DNA of 64,000 bases from Phalacrocorax aristotelis. Taxonomy: Eukaryota > Chordata > Aves > Suliformes > Phalacrocoracidae. The stretch covers positions 10,911,638-10,975,637 of the forward strand of contig NC_134283.1 of assembly GCF_949628215.1 (NCBI RefSeq), given 5' to 3'. How positions within the stretch are numbered: the stretch's first letter is position 1; every line of letters begins with the position of its first letter. Position numbers and translations under genes: made by a program. The notes beneath the pieces were generated by a model that was not told the origin of the DNA, searched no databases, and saw only the letters and a program-made list of their open reading frames with translations. Below, one piece after another: positions 1-10,648 of the stretch.

Positions 1-133
1 ATACCTTTGATGTTGGCAACTGGGAGATGCTGCTGGCTTTCTTCCACTATTGTGCCAACAGTGGTTAGTTTTTACTAACAGGAAGCTAAAAAGCCAGAAT
101 GCTTGAACTTTTTTTTTTTTTTTCTCTGCCTAG

Positions 134-252
134 CAATCAGTGGCGGTCCATTTGAGAATCCATTTCGGCTAAAGCAGTTTCACTTTCACTGGGGGACAAA
201 GCACAGCCAGGGATCAGAACACACAATTGATGGCAAACATTTTCCATGTGAG
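134..252 (+). CDS. CA7: CA7 coding exon with zinc ligands His94/His96 (119 bp)
   Basis: The acceptor is CTGCCTAG (a T-run precedes it) and the donor is GAG|GTAATG. The 119-bp length equals that of exon 3 in alpha-carbonic anhydrases. It reads [14 protein letters not shown], then FHFHWG, then [14 protein letters not shown]. It ends on a complete codon. Confidence 0.95.
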
Positions 253-3200
253 GTAATGATGAATTTTTACAGATGAGATTAATTCATACAAATGCTATTG
301 ACAAATGACTTTGCAATGGGGACTGCATGTCCCTTAGGATTCTGATTACTTACTCACCATGGTTAGGTCAGCACAGACTTTAATAAATTTTATTCCTTAC
401 ACTGAAGTTATCTGTTGATTACCCTGGTTTTTAGAATGCAAACTTACCTGCCTAGTGCAGCCCTTTCTCCAAGATTCTCAGTCATCTTATCCTACTCAAC
501 AGGACACGGCTAGCCCCACAGCTTAGCTGCTTTGCTCACACAGCACCTCTAGCAGTCCTTTGCTGCATAGTTTAGCCTGCTGCACACAACTGATTGCATC
601 CTTTTACTTATTCAGATAGGAAGGATACACTGACAAACTTGATGCTGAGAAGCCATGTATTGCTCCACTAGCTGGCACAATTAGCATAGACTTTGGCTTA
701 TGATACCAAGCTGTGAAATGACCGTGCTGGTACTATCCATAGCTTAGAAATGGCTTCATCTGAGGGCTCTTGAGAAAGTTCTACAAAGCTAGGACAAGGC
801 ACAGCCTCTCCCAGCACAAACTATCCCAGATCCTACAGTAATGCATCATCCTGGAGTCTACCAGCGAGTACTGGAGCTTAGTGCTTCATTGGATGAAGGC
901 CCATATCAGGGAAGTTGGGTTACAGGTTGATGCTGGATTTGTTTCAAATTAAGGTTGATATAGAGACATTTTGTTTAGTGTCTGTCCATGCTTATGGACT
1001 GGTCCAGAAGATTGAACTTGCTCATTGTTCTAAAGATGCCTTTGGACAAAACCTATGCTCTGTTATGAATGACCATTAGTGCCTGTTAACATGAGACAAC
1101 CCATGTTCACAGGTTCTATTGCTATTTTGTTCAATTTGTGATTTTTTTTTTTTAAAGCTCCACTTAGTTCACTGGAATGCCAGAAAATATGCAACATTTG
1201 GAGAAGCAGCAGCAGCTCCAGATGGCTTGGCAGTAGTTGGTGTTTTCTTGGAGGTAAGAATCACAAAAATAGCATGTTTACATGATGAAAGCATTATGCT
1301 GTCAAGTGTTTGAGAACCAAGCCATGTATTTAAGTAGTGCTTAAGGAAATCAGATGACTTATTGGAAGCAGTAACTGATTGCAAATTGCTGTTAAACTTA
1401 CTTTAGTAGAAATTATGAAATTCAGATAAGCAAACAATACCAATTCTCAAAGCATAATTATAGTAATTCTTATTTAACCTGTCTTATTCCATTATTTTAG
1501 ATTGGAAGAGAACATACCAATATGAACAGACTCACTGATGCTTTGTACATGGTAAAATTTAAAGTAAGTTTTAAGCTCTATAAATGTAATTGTTTCTAGG
1601 ATATCCATTAAAAATAGAGTTCATGTACGTATTTGAGAAAAAAATAGAAAATCACCCACCACAAATCCTCTCATTGTTAGAACACCACTGTAGTTGTATT
1701 CTCCTCTTCCCTTCCAAGGTTCAGCTTATTGCCTCCCAAGGCTATGCTGACCCTGCTCCTCATTCAGAGGTTCTACCTTTCCCACAGTATCTAAAATCAA
1801 AAGCTCCATGACCCTTCAAGCTCAGCTCTTACACTCAGCAAAATATTTTTTTCCGTTGAGCCTAGCCTTGAACAAGTCAAAGCTGGCTGTCCATCATCAG
1901 CTGCAAAGCTCTGTCAGGGGACAACCTCAGTGAGGTACAGCACTTGTCTAATGTTACAGTGATACCTGAGGGTGATTTTTAACCAGATGTGTCTCAGAGC
2001 TGAAGATTAATCAATCTGCATTTGAGAACGTGCAGCAGGTGTCAGACCACTAAAAATGTTATCCTTTCTGGATTTACATGAGGCTAATGCATTCTGTAAC
2101 ATGCATAAGTTCTAATATGCAAAATAACTATATCTAATACTTGAGTGGGCATATTTCTTGCTCCTCTATATGTCCTTGTGAAAGACAGGAAATTAAGGCA
2201 GTTACACAGCAGTGATACTAAATGATACTTTGATATTTAAGTGATTTCTTTCACTTGCAGGAAAGAAATAGTTATCCCTGAGTTGTAGTGATGGAAGGTC
2301 TACAGGTTTGCCACTGGGGAGCAGCTGCTTATTCTGTTCCTTATGAGCAATTTTACAGACAATTGGACAGTGCTTTCTGAGTGACTAAGTACCTTTCAGA
2401 TAATCCTACAGGCTGAAAAAATCTTGCCCTAGACTGTGGTAGTTAAGGAAATCACTACTACAGGCAGCACCTCCTTCCATTTCTACTGGTCTTTTTGTTG
2501 ATCCACCTTCCTTTAACTTTAGACTTGAACATTTGATTTTTAAAGCTAATATTCATCCTAACAGACAATGAGTGTTTGGGGCCCAGTTTTCCATAGTTTC
2601 AAATTTTTCTACTGAAATAGATGAGAAGCATAGAAAACAGCAAGCAATGAGACAAGGAATTCTTCCATGATATTATCCATAGCTCCTAGTGAACACTATA
2701 TACAGAATACACTTCCTGCATTATTTTTAGACCTTTTGTGACATGAGCTGAACTTCAGTAGAGACAATGGGGCAAGAACTCAAAGTCCAGTAAGCCAGCA
2801 GCATGCATTGGACTTGCCATGCTACTCTTAGGTAACAGTTGTTATAAGGCAGCCAAACCTTTAAAGACTTTCTGTTTCCCTTTCTTTTTAATATTACATT
2901 AGCATTTCTCTCTCTTTCAAAAAGAGTTCTTTAACCTGCACTTAAAAGTAAAAAGATAAATTTCAAGTATCAATTTTATTTCCAGGGAGCAAAAGTTCCA
3001 TTTAGAAGCTTCAACCCGAAATGTCTCCTGCCTTTGAGTCTAGATTATTGGACGTACCTTGGTTCTTTGACAACACCACCCCTTAATGAGAGTGTAACAT
3101 GGATAGTGCTGAAAGAACCCATCAGAATTTCTGAGAAACAGGTAAACTTTTGATACTCTCCTAGTTCTTGTAGGATTCAATACTGGATAAACAGGCAGTG

Positions 3201-3551
3201 ACTGTCTTGACTTGCAATGGGGCTAAGTTAAAAGACCGTTAGCCTATGAATAATCAGCCTGTTCAGTAATCAGGGCTTCTGTTTTTTCTGTTGATACTCT
3301 CTAGGATCTTTGCTTGAACCTATTCCATTAACAGAGTAAAATGTCCTGAATACTTTCCTTTGGTCTTTACAAAAAAAAATAATTTGATTGCCCTCCTAAG
3401 CAGTAAATTATTTCACCTGAATTTACAGCTGGAGAAATTCCGCATGCTCCTTTTCACCAGTGAGGAAGACCAGAGGATCCAAATGGTGAATAATTTTCGC
3501 CCCCCTCAGCCTCTTAAGGGAAGAGTAGTTCGAGCTTCCTTCAAGGCCTGA
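134..3551 (+). CDS. CA7: Carbonic anhydrase VII, 3' part of gene (five coding exons; 5' exons outside window)
   Basis: Cytosolic zinc enzyme for reversible CO2 hydration to bicarbonate. Five exons are visible: 134-252, 1158-1253, 1501-1563, 2986-3141 and 3429-3551 (stop TGA 3549-3551), all with AG/GT borders and joining in frame to give 188 complete residues. Exon 1 in view begins with the last two bases of a split codon. The FHFHWG motif supplies zinc ligands His94 and His96, and LHLVHWN supplies His119. GSEHT carries the Glu106 proton relay and SLTTPP carries Thr199/Thr200. The C-terminus [17 protein letters not shown] and the [18 protein letters not shown] stretch fit CA7 much better than CA5 or CA2. 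The first roughly 80 residues, including the His64 region, lie left of the window. Cys183 (NPKC) is kept, but the position of human Cys217 is Arg (PIRIS). The next gene, PDP2, is in the same orientation, as in mammals. Identification is by recalled similarity. Confidence 0.95.
1158..1253 (+). CDS. CA7: CA7 coding exon with zinc ligand His119 (96 bp)
   Basis: The acceptor is T-rich ending TTTAAAG and the donor is GAG|GTAAGA. The exon has 32 codons beginning [16 protein letters not shown], with the third zinc ligand in LHL. The run of three GCA codons plus GCT gives EAAAAPDG, where human CA7 has EAASAPDG. Confidence 0.95.
1501..1563 (+). CDS. CA7: CA7 coding exon (63 bp)
   Basis: The acceptor is TTATTTTAG and the donor is AAA|GTAAGT. 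The 21 codons include [14 protein letters not shown], nearly the same as human CA7. Confidence 0.94.
2986..3141 (+). CDS. CA7: CA7 coding exon with Thr199 active-site loop (156 bp)
   Basis: The acceptor is TTTATTTCCAG and the donor is CAG|GTAAAC. The 52 codons contain [22 protein letters not shown] and [18 protein letters not shown] holds the active-site threonines. The Cys of human PICIS is Arg here. Confidence 0.95.
3429..3551 (+). CDS. CA7: CA7 terminal coding exon
   Basis: The acceptor is GAATTTACAG. The 40 codons plus TGA end in [21 protein letters not shown], split here only by the exon start; this is the expected carbonic anhydrase C-terminus. The 3' UTR follows directly. Confidence 0.95.
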   Translation: MEKFRMLLFTSEEDQRIQMVNNFRPPQPLKGRVVRASFKA

Positions 3552-5800
3552 CAAAAACTGATAATGGCCTGAGATATCCAAGAGCTTCCACATCTGAGAT
3601 ACTACGAAGAGAAACTCTGGTCTTCAGATCACTCATGGAATGCACGAGAGCGCTATTTCCATGAGCATTGTACTTGGAGTGGGACAATCTTCTGATTTTA
3701 TATTTTATTTGAATTGCTCATTCTTTTAAGAAATAGGATTTTTAACTAGCCCTTTTTAATATAAGGGATAGTTGAGTAAACTAGAGTGTTCTCCAAGACC
3801 CCAAACTCTAAAAATTGAGATGAAATTAAAATCTAACTTAATATAAAATGGGAAATTATGTAGTGATCTACTAGTACTGATGGCTGCAACTTCTAATTGT
3901 CTCATTTAAGACATGATGAAATAGTCAAGAGTTTTTGACAAATTGGTCTTAATTTTTCCTTACCAATCTCCTGTTAGTATTTGCTGAGCCCTTTGCTGTC
4001 TGATTTAAAGATAGCTTTCACTGTATTCTTGCTGTCTGACACATACAGTGCGCATGAGTAGCACTAGAAAGTTCTTTACTCACCTGAAGTAGGCACTGGT
4101 ATGAAAACTCCATATATATTTTAAAGTTACTGTTTGTTCTAAGATGCTATCTTATAACTAATTTAAAATAACAATGTCAATGCTGTGTTTAAAAGGAGGC
4201 CATTTTATTACACAGTCCTTTCAGACGCTGTTCTTTTAGCCCACGCAGCATACGTAACTATAATGCCTTTGTTAATTTTGTTGAAAGGAACATCTATAGC
4301 AATTCAGGCATGTGTTTTGTGGTTCTCAATTGCTCAAGTTCTACCTCAGTTAAGTGATTTGCTCTACACTACAACCTCCTTCATTGTCTGCCCTAAAGAA
4401 AGTAGGTATTTTGTTCGCTTCAGGGACCTAACATGGGTAGACCTTGACTGCACTGAATGTGCATTGCTGCACAAACCATCCCCCCACTCTGGCAGTCTGT
4501 CAGGGATGCTCCCTGCAGATATGGAGTTTCATCAGTCCTGCGTCCTTTTACCTCTTCAGAAGAAAGTTGCTTTAGAAAATCCCTGTGTTAGTATTACAGC
4601 TTCTGCATCTTAGTGATGATTCAGACTCGTGTCTCCAGTACTAAATACAGTGATATCTGTAACTACCCACAGCCTATTTTCAGTTACTTTAATTCTGGGC
4701 TTCAAACGTTCTACTTTGTCTATATAGTTCAAATAGAAGTTGCTGATGTTTATGAATTTTTACTAGCTTTGATGGAGAAGTCATCAAAGATGTACAATGT
4801 AAAGGAAAGCAGGGGAAAAAAGGAGGAGGAGAACAGCTACTATGGGCTGTTCGCCTTTTTCAGGAAGGGAGGAAGACACTAGATGTGAATGAAGCACAGT
4901 ACAAGGAATGAAAGACTCAAATTCTAGCCCTAACTCTTCTACAGTTTTTCTGGTACAGTGACCTAAAAGTTTCCATTCCTCAGTTTCCTCTTATAAAACA
5001 AGGGTAACACTGACCTACCTCACAGGGATGTTGTGAGGGCTAATTCCGCATTGGTTTAGACGTGAATGTTAATATGGCAGGTGCTAAAGGAAACAGAAAA
5101 TCATTACAAAATGCAATGTTTTTATCTATTAAGGATGTAACTTTGCTAGTATTGCAAACTGGTGTTGCAGAAAACCTATTTAATATATCTTCCTTACAAA
5201 TGAAATAAGACTTTAAAACCAAGTGTGCATCTCTTCATCCTTTATTTTGAGAAGACCTACCTCTTGCTAGTTACAGAACTGTTTTTCTTGGACTTTCATT
5301 AACAGAAATGCTGTTTGATATCTTCAACTGATGCATCTATTTTGAATCAAGGAATGATTTGATTGGTCGCCCTCAGTTTCACTGAAACCTTGATAATGCT
5401 ATAGTAGAATAATCTAAGTACAGATAAGACTTATCCCTCCCAAATTGCGGGGCTTTTAAAAAAGTTTTAGAAAGCCTACCTCTGTTTAAAAATAATTTTT
5501 AGTCTATATCACTATTATTCCCATCTTTTGGGATTAACAGTTTCTACTTCATCTTAATCCTTACACTCAGTCTGATGTATTTTGTGCATCTTGAATGACT
5601 TCTTGCACAGAGTTAAATTATTGTCATAATGAATCTATGTCCCTGTTAAAATTAAAACCTACATGAAAAGACTAATTTTAAAATGTAAAAAGTCCTTCAC
5701 AAGAACCTTAGATATTTGATAGCCCAAATACATTTTATAGGGCCTAAATAAAATTTTAATCAGGAGAGTATTTTAACCAATATTACTTACCATATATAGC
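3552..5800 (+). other. CA7 3' UTR and downstream flank, with candidate poly(A) signals
   Basis: There is no further coding exon. Candidate poly(A) signals after the stop are ATTAAA at 3825-3830 and AATAAA at 5747-5752 (another at 5992-5997). The true 3' end cannot be fixed from sequence alone. A 142-codon open frame at 4185-4613 lacks recognisable domains and is treated as chance. A MIR-like fragment lies near 4880-5100. Confidence 0.45.
4880..5100 (+). repeat. MIR-like (CORE-SINE) fragment
   Basis: The order of segments follows the MIR consensus: a 'CTAGCCCTAACTCTTCTAC' block, then 'GTGACCT', then 'CAGTTTCCTC', then 'ACCTACCTCACAGGGATG' and 'TTGTGAGGGCTAA'. The call is by recall of the consensus and the edges are approximate. 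It is diverged, as expected of an old amniote SINE. Confidence 0.7.
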
Positions 5801-6019
5801 TTCACCAAGCTACCAAAGTACTGCTGTATTAGTCCCCACATTCACAGAGCAGATTACCAACAAATATTTTCAGTGGTTTCTTTCTAGGCATGTAAGTAGG
5901 TTTCTGCTCACCCAGTCTCTCACAAAAGGTAAAGAGGGCTTGTATACCAAAACTTTGTCCAGTTTTCCCCCAGCTACAACCAGTCTAATGAAATAAAAAT
6001 CTTATTTTTTCACAAAATG

Positions 6020-6155
6020 TGTCCATTCTGTGACCTTGAACACAACATTTAAGCTTCTTTGAGGGTGGTTTACTCATGCACACAGAAGGATAATGTTCAG
6101 CTCACAAGGCTATTGTAAAAGCTTAGCTATTATAAAGAGCTTTAAATGCTGAATC
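6020..6155 (+). repeat. MIR-like fragment
   Basis: 'CTGTGACCTTGAACACAAC' followed by 'AGGATAATGTTC', 'CTCACAAGGCTATTGTAAAA' and 'AAAGAGCTTTAAATGCT' parallels the MIR body (GTGACCTTGG, GATAATA, CTCATAGGGTTGTTGTGA, AAAGCGCTTT). It is strongly diverged. Confidence 0.55.
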
Positions 6156-6879
6156 TCCCAAGGTGTGCAGTTTTTTTGGAAAAACAACTATACCTTCCTT
6201 CAGAAGTAAAGTTAATCTTATTTAATTTTTTCACTTATTGGATTAAAGAACATGATCTATTTTTACCATGGTGAAGCAAAATATAAAAAGAAGCCTTTTA
6301 TATTCTTAGTTTCTTAAAATCCTGGTCATCCAATAAAAAATATTTAGTTTTTGTATGGTTTTAAAGCTATAAACTATATACTGCAATTTAATGCACTTCA
6401 TTTATTTTGAGTTTATGAAAGCAAATTGCAAGAAGAAATATCAAATATGATATGAAATTACATGAATTTTTTTGTATACTCAACGAATAATGCGGTTGGT
6501 ATGATGATATGCAGTTGGTGTTCAGTTAGATTAAGCTTTGCTGTACTCCCTTTTCCCTGTAATTGGAACTGTAGTCCACCAGGAAAACATAGCAAAAGGA
6601 ATCATAATAAAACTGCTTGTTCCCCACCAAAATACTTAAAATCATTAATCTAAGTAATTTTTCAGAAGAGGTGGCATGAAGAGCTTCACTGATGATTCTT
6701 CATCATTTAGCAATATTCTCCTAGTAGTAATATTCTGGGGTGCAAGGGACCACGTTCATTTGCATTCCTTTACAGATTCTTGACTTATTAATATACTGGT
6801 CAAAATACAGTTAACTTGAGAGCCTTATAGCAAGAACTCCTTTATTTCTCTTAACATTATTTTATTTTGCTATCCATGA

Positions 6880-6965
6880 GGTGAGGATAATGAAACCCAA
6901 GCACTATGTACTATATTTATAATATGCTTTGAGACCCTCAAAAGATACTGTTAACAGTACAAACT
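6880..6965 (+). repeat. Possible MIR-like 3' fragment
   Basis: 'GAGGTGAGGATAATGAAACC' then 'ATGCTTTGAGACCCTCAAAA' resembles the 3' half and tail of MIR-type SINEs. It is short and weak. Confidence 0.35.
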
Positions 6966-7481
6966 TAATAATTCCACTTTTGATCTGAGCTACATTTCAG
7001 TGTTTGCGTATACAGACATGACCATCAATTTACAGCGTGCTGTGTTTTTTAAGACCATAGGAATAAAGCCACTATCACCAGTTTGCTTTTCTGCACTCCT
7101 AACAGCATTCTAGCTTGCGCCTCTAGTACAAATGTCCCCCTCAGAGGCAACTCCTAGGGCCAAATACCTGTGCTACACATCAGTACCTTTTGAGGATTTC
7201 CAGAAACTTAATTTTTTCTGTTTTCCTTCTGAACTGTCTTCCTCCACACACAAACATTACTCAGCAAAGCAGCTCCATCAAGGTAATTCAAATTCTAAAA
7301 CATGTGCCATCCTTATCTTCTACCAACCATGTTGAAGGAAAAATAGCAGTTGAATCTAACTACTCCAGCAAGACTTAGGCTAACTTGTAATAGGATCACA
7401 GTTGTCACGACTGAGAGAACAGGAGGCCTTTTATTTCAGACAGTGACTGAAATTGCACAGCTGTGAAACCTAGACTGAAAA

Positions 7482-7494
7482 TGCCATCTACTGG
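7482..7494 (-). promoter_or_regulatory. Candidate CTCF core motif
   Basis: Read on the minus strand, CCAGTAGATGGCA fits every position of the CTCF core CCASYAGRKGGCR. It lies between CA7 and PDP2, where an insulator would be plausible. Occupancy cannot be judged from sequence, and a 13-bp degenerate motif also occurs by chance. Confidence 0.35.
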
Positions 7495-8811
7495 TTGTCT
7501 TTCCATTTCTTACCACAATGCTTAAAACAATTGAACAACACAAACTTAAACACTTACAACAATTTTTAAGGCCAATTCAGTCAAAATACAACAGATGAGA
7601 GAATTTAACTTTAACTTTGACATTAATTATTTTTAAAGGTATGGGAGAGTGTAATTGAAATCCCTGTGCTAGCAGTCCTTGAAACAACTTTATCAGATAA
7701 AAATTAATCTTGCAAAAGAAACTCAATAAACCAATTACAACTCCTTTTTCCTATCTGCACTGATAGAGTGGAGATACCCTCTGCCTAGTTAATGGCACAC
7801 TATGTTAACTTCAACTTTTTACCTTTACTAGCTATAGTTAAGGTTCAGCTTAGGGTTTTTTCCCATCCTCTGCAACCAGAAAGATCTTTAGGTGGTTTCA
7901 GTGATATTGTTGATATGGTCTAGTAGTGATTTATAATGACAAATTTCATGATGAGTGTAAATTAACCCAAATATAAGCATCAGGGAAAAAGTGTTGTGAG
8001 GTGCCTTGTCACCAGATGGTGTTTGTGGTGGTGTTCAAAGGTTAGAAAGATAAAAAAGGGACCATTTCAGGAAAACAGCAGAGACAAGCCTGGAAAAATG
8101 AGGTGTTATCTTATACCTCAGATTAGCTGTTTTCCTTTCCAAATTCCTTCTGCATGCAAAAGTGACCATTTAGTAGAGACACTGAGTATTGAAGCATGTT
8201 GCTCTACACTGCCTGTAAGAGGTGGGGGTTTCAAGTTTTTTCTCACTTACCCTGAGGAAACTAAAGTATACTGATGGAACTTGACTGGCTTTAACAGAAC
8301 TATTCCCAATTTGCATGGCTGTAAGGCAGAGAGCGTGTACACCTCTGATGTTCAGTTTACACTGCTACTTGCATTACATTTGAATTTTACCAAAATTTCA
8401 GCCCCTCACTCAAGGTTGTGAACAGCAACATAGTAACACAATGAAACATAATTTTATTTCATTTCACATTAATATAGTAGAATATTAACTCCAGCAATTC
8501 AGGAGTCAACTCAGCCTGTTCATTTGTTGGAGGGGAAGAAGGAGAGGGAGAAAAAGAATATAATTACTTTTCTACACATGAGCACTTCATACCAAGCCAG
8601 AAGACTTTCCTGCATGTAAGCTGTCCCCAGTAAATTTAAACTCACTTTTACAGTGGTACAGGACCTGACTGAACATGTATTTCAGTTTACCTGGAACCAG
8701 TTTGTAAGAAACATCCAGTAAAAGTTATATACGTGGAGTTCAGATCCAATTACAGCAACTAGATAGGCCTTTGCACCAGTCCAATTACATTAACTTGAAC
8801 TGGATCTTCAG

Positions 8812-8881
8812 TTTAACCCCTGCAACTTCATATATAGACACTGCTCAGCCTCTGCTGTAACAGCAGAGGTTAAATGAAGTT
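8812..8881. repeat. Nested inverted repeats
   Basis: A perfect hairpin has 10-bp arms CCTCTGCTGT (8849-8858) and ACAGCAGAGG (8860-8869) around one base. An outer pair, AACTTCA (8824-8830) and TGAAGTT (8875-8881), flanks it. TTTAACCCCTGC (8812-8823) can also pair with GCAGAGGTTAAA, overlapping the right arm, with one mismatch. It may be the relic of a palindromic transposon. Confidence 0.5.
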
Positions 8882-9504
8882 GGAGAGTTGGAATGGCATT
8901 TTTCCTACAGCTGTTCATTGTGTTTACTTCTGTTCATTGACATTTCTTGCAGCTTGTTTGCTTTCCTAGCATTTGAGTACTTGGTTGAGATTATGTAGGA
9001 ATACCAAAGACTGGAATTTGCTGTAATCAAACTAGGAAAATGCAATTGCTTTAACAGACCTAGAGGAATTTTATTATTCCCAGTCTTATTCCCTTTTTCT
9101 TTGTTTGTTTATAAGGAGAGATCTCTGCATCTAAAGTACTAATCTGCCTTTTGTGGAAATTCAAAATATGATACAGAGCAAATGAATGTATTTCACTATT
9201 CACAGGGCAAAATACATACAATAAATGCCTGCCATTTTTAAAGGCTCTGAGCAGGAAGGTATCAAAGTGTTTTGTGAACTGGTGTTGTATTAATTTCCTT
9301 TCAAAAAGCTGGTTAGCTAGACCATTGTGCTTTCTGTGGAAAGGCAAGTTCAGACTCAATCTGTATTCTCTAAGAGTCAGTTCATTCAAAGGACCTGCCT
9401 TCCTTTACATTATGGTCATTCACAAGTTTCCAAAGGGTTTGGATCTATGGCTATTTTTGAATGTGTATCACTAGACTAAGTCTTTCTCTCCATTTCAGGA
9501 AAAC

Positions 9505-9509
9505 TTCTA
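9505..9509. repeat. Target-site duplication, left copy (TTCTA)
   Basis: It directly precedes the 5' TG of the LTR and matches 10644-10648. Confidence 0.6.
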
Positions 9510-10643
9510 TGTGGAATAATCACTGGAGGTGACTTAGAAATTAAACTGATGTTTTTAGAAAAGGTACAGCACTGAAGAAGCTGTCAGGGTGAAGTGCAGC
9601 TGCTATGTGAGGAATCCATTCCACGGAAGTTCCCTAGTAACCATACATGTCGGCAATGCCAGGAAAACTTGGCATACTGAGTCTAAGAGGAGTTGTCCGG
9701 AGGGTGGAGCGGTGTGGAGGCATCGCGGCCAGGCTCTGTGATAAATGGGAACTCGAGGTACCATGAAGCTGGTACGCTGCATATTTGCTACCCTGGGCCA
9801 ACAGTCCATCATACTTTTGACAAAATGCTGTCCTTTTGGTGAACTTTGCTCATTATAATACCAAAACACACCTCCATCCCCAAAATTACCTGCCTCTAAG
9901 ATGCAACCACCCCTCACTGGGCATGCGCTTTGAATTTCTTCTAGTTTATGCTTTTAAAAGTAAAGTGAAGAAATTTTATACCACTCATAATAAAGGTATG
10001 TATGACTAGAGTCACTCAAGCTCCACCGGAAAGATAAAAAATAGTACAAAATGTGTGAAGAGAAAGAGGGTGTTGGGAAAGATACCATCATGTACCACTC
10101 TGACTTCTGGGACTAGTCGATGGGCTGAGCCTCTCTTCCCTCCCACTGGGACGCCTTTGAGTAAGACTGGAAACCTCTGTAGAGTCACTTTAAATCCCTA
10201 ACATATTAGAGTTGCTTTGCTTGATATTAGAGTCTCTTCATATTTGTTTTGCATACTTGTAGCCTAGCAATGTACTCATATCTTTGGCATTTATGTGTGT
10301 CTTTTGACCTGCAGTCTTACCACTGGTACTCCAAAGAACCTGTGTACCTGTTGCTTTAATAAATTGCACTATTCGTTAATCTAGCCATGATCATTCTCAT
10401 TGAACGTGACCGGCCTGGGCATCTGACATATTAGTTACTAACAACAAATACTCTGATGAGTGGTTGCTCCTACAACCCTTAGAAAATAAACCATTGTCCA
10501 AGTCTGAGACTAAGACTGGATTTAGCCACACCTAGACTCCTCTTGGAGAAGTTTAGAAAGCAAGGGGGTACTGTCTGAACCTTGTGACTCAACAGTAGGG
10601 TCTCTCCCTAGCCAGTCCTCAGACTCCTACCATTAACACAACA
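9510..10643 (+). mobile_element. Solo LTR, avian ERVL-like
   Basis: The segment begins TGTGGAATAATC and ends CATTAACACAACA, giving TG...CA ends. It is flanked on both sides by the same 5 bp, TTCTA (9505-9509 and 10644-10648), the duplication size typical of ERVL-class insertions. It contains an internal poly(A) signal AATAAA (10358-10363), a U3-like part and a roughly 260-bp U5-like part. Blocks such as 'GATACCATCATGTACCACTC', 'GGGACGCCTTTGAGTAAGAC' and 'GACCTGCAGTCTTACCACTG' match my recollection of avian ERVL LTRs. No gag, pol or env remains and no second LTR is in view, so it reads as a solo LTR formed by recombination. The exact family is not assigned. Confidence 0.7.
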
Positions 10644-10648
10644 TTCTA
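10644..10648. repeat. Target-site duplication, right copy (TTCTA)
   Basis: It directly follows the 3' CA of the LTR and matches 9505-9509. Confidence 0.6.

Noticed and set aside
1..133. Possible upstream CA7 exon at the left edge
   Set aside because: No carbonic anhydrase sequence can be read there. It is the intron before the exon at 134.
4185..4613. 142-codon open frame downstream of CA7
   Set aside because: No recognisable domain, poor start context, and it lies in probable 3' UTR or flank. Composition is not clearly coding.
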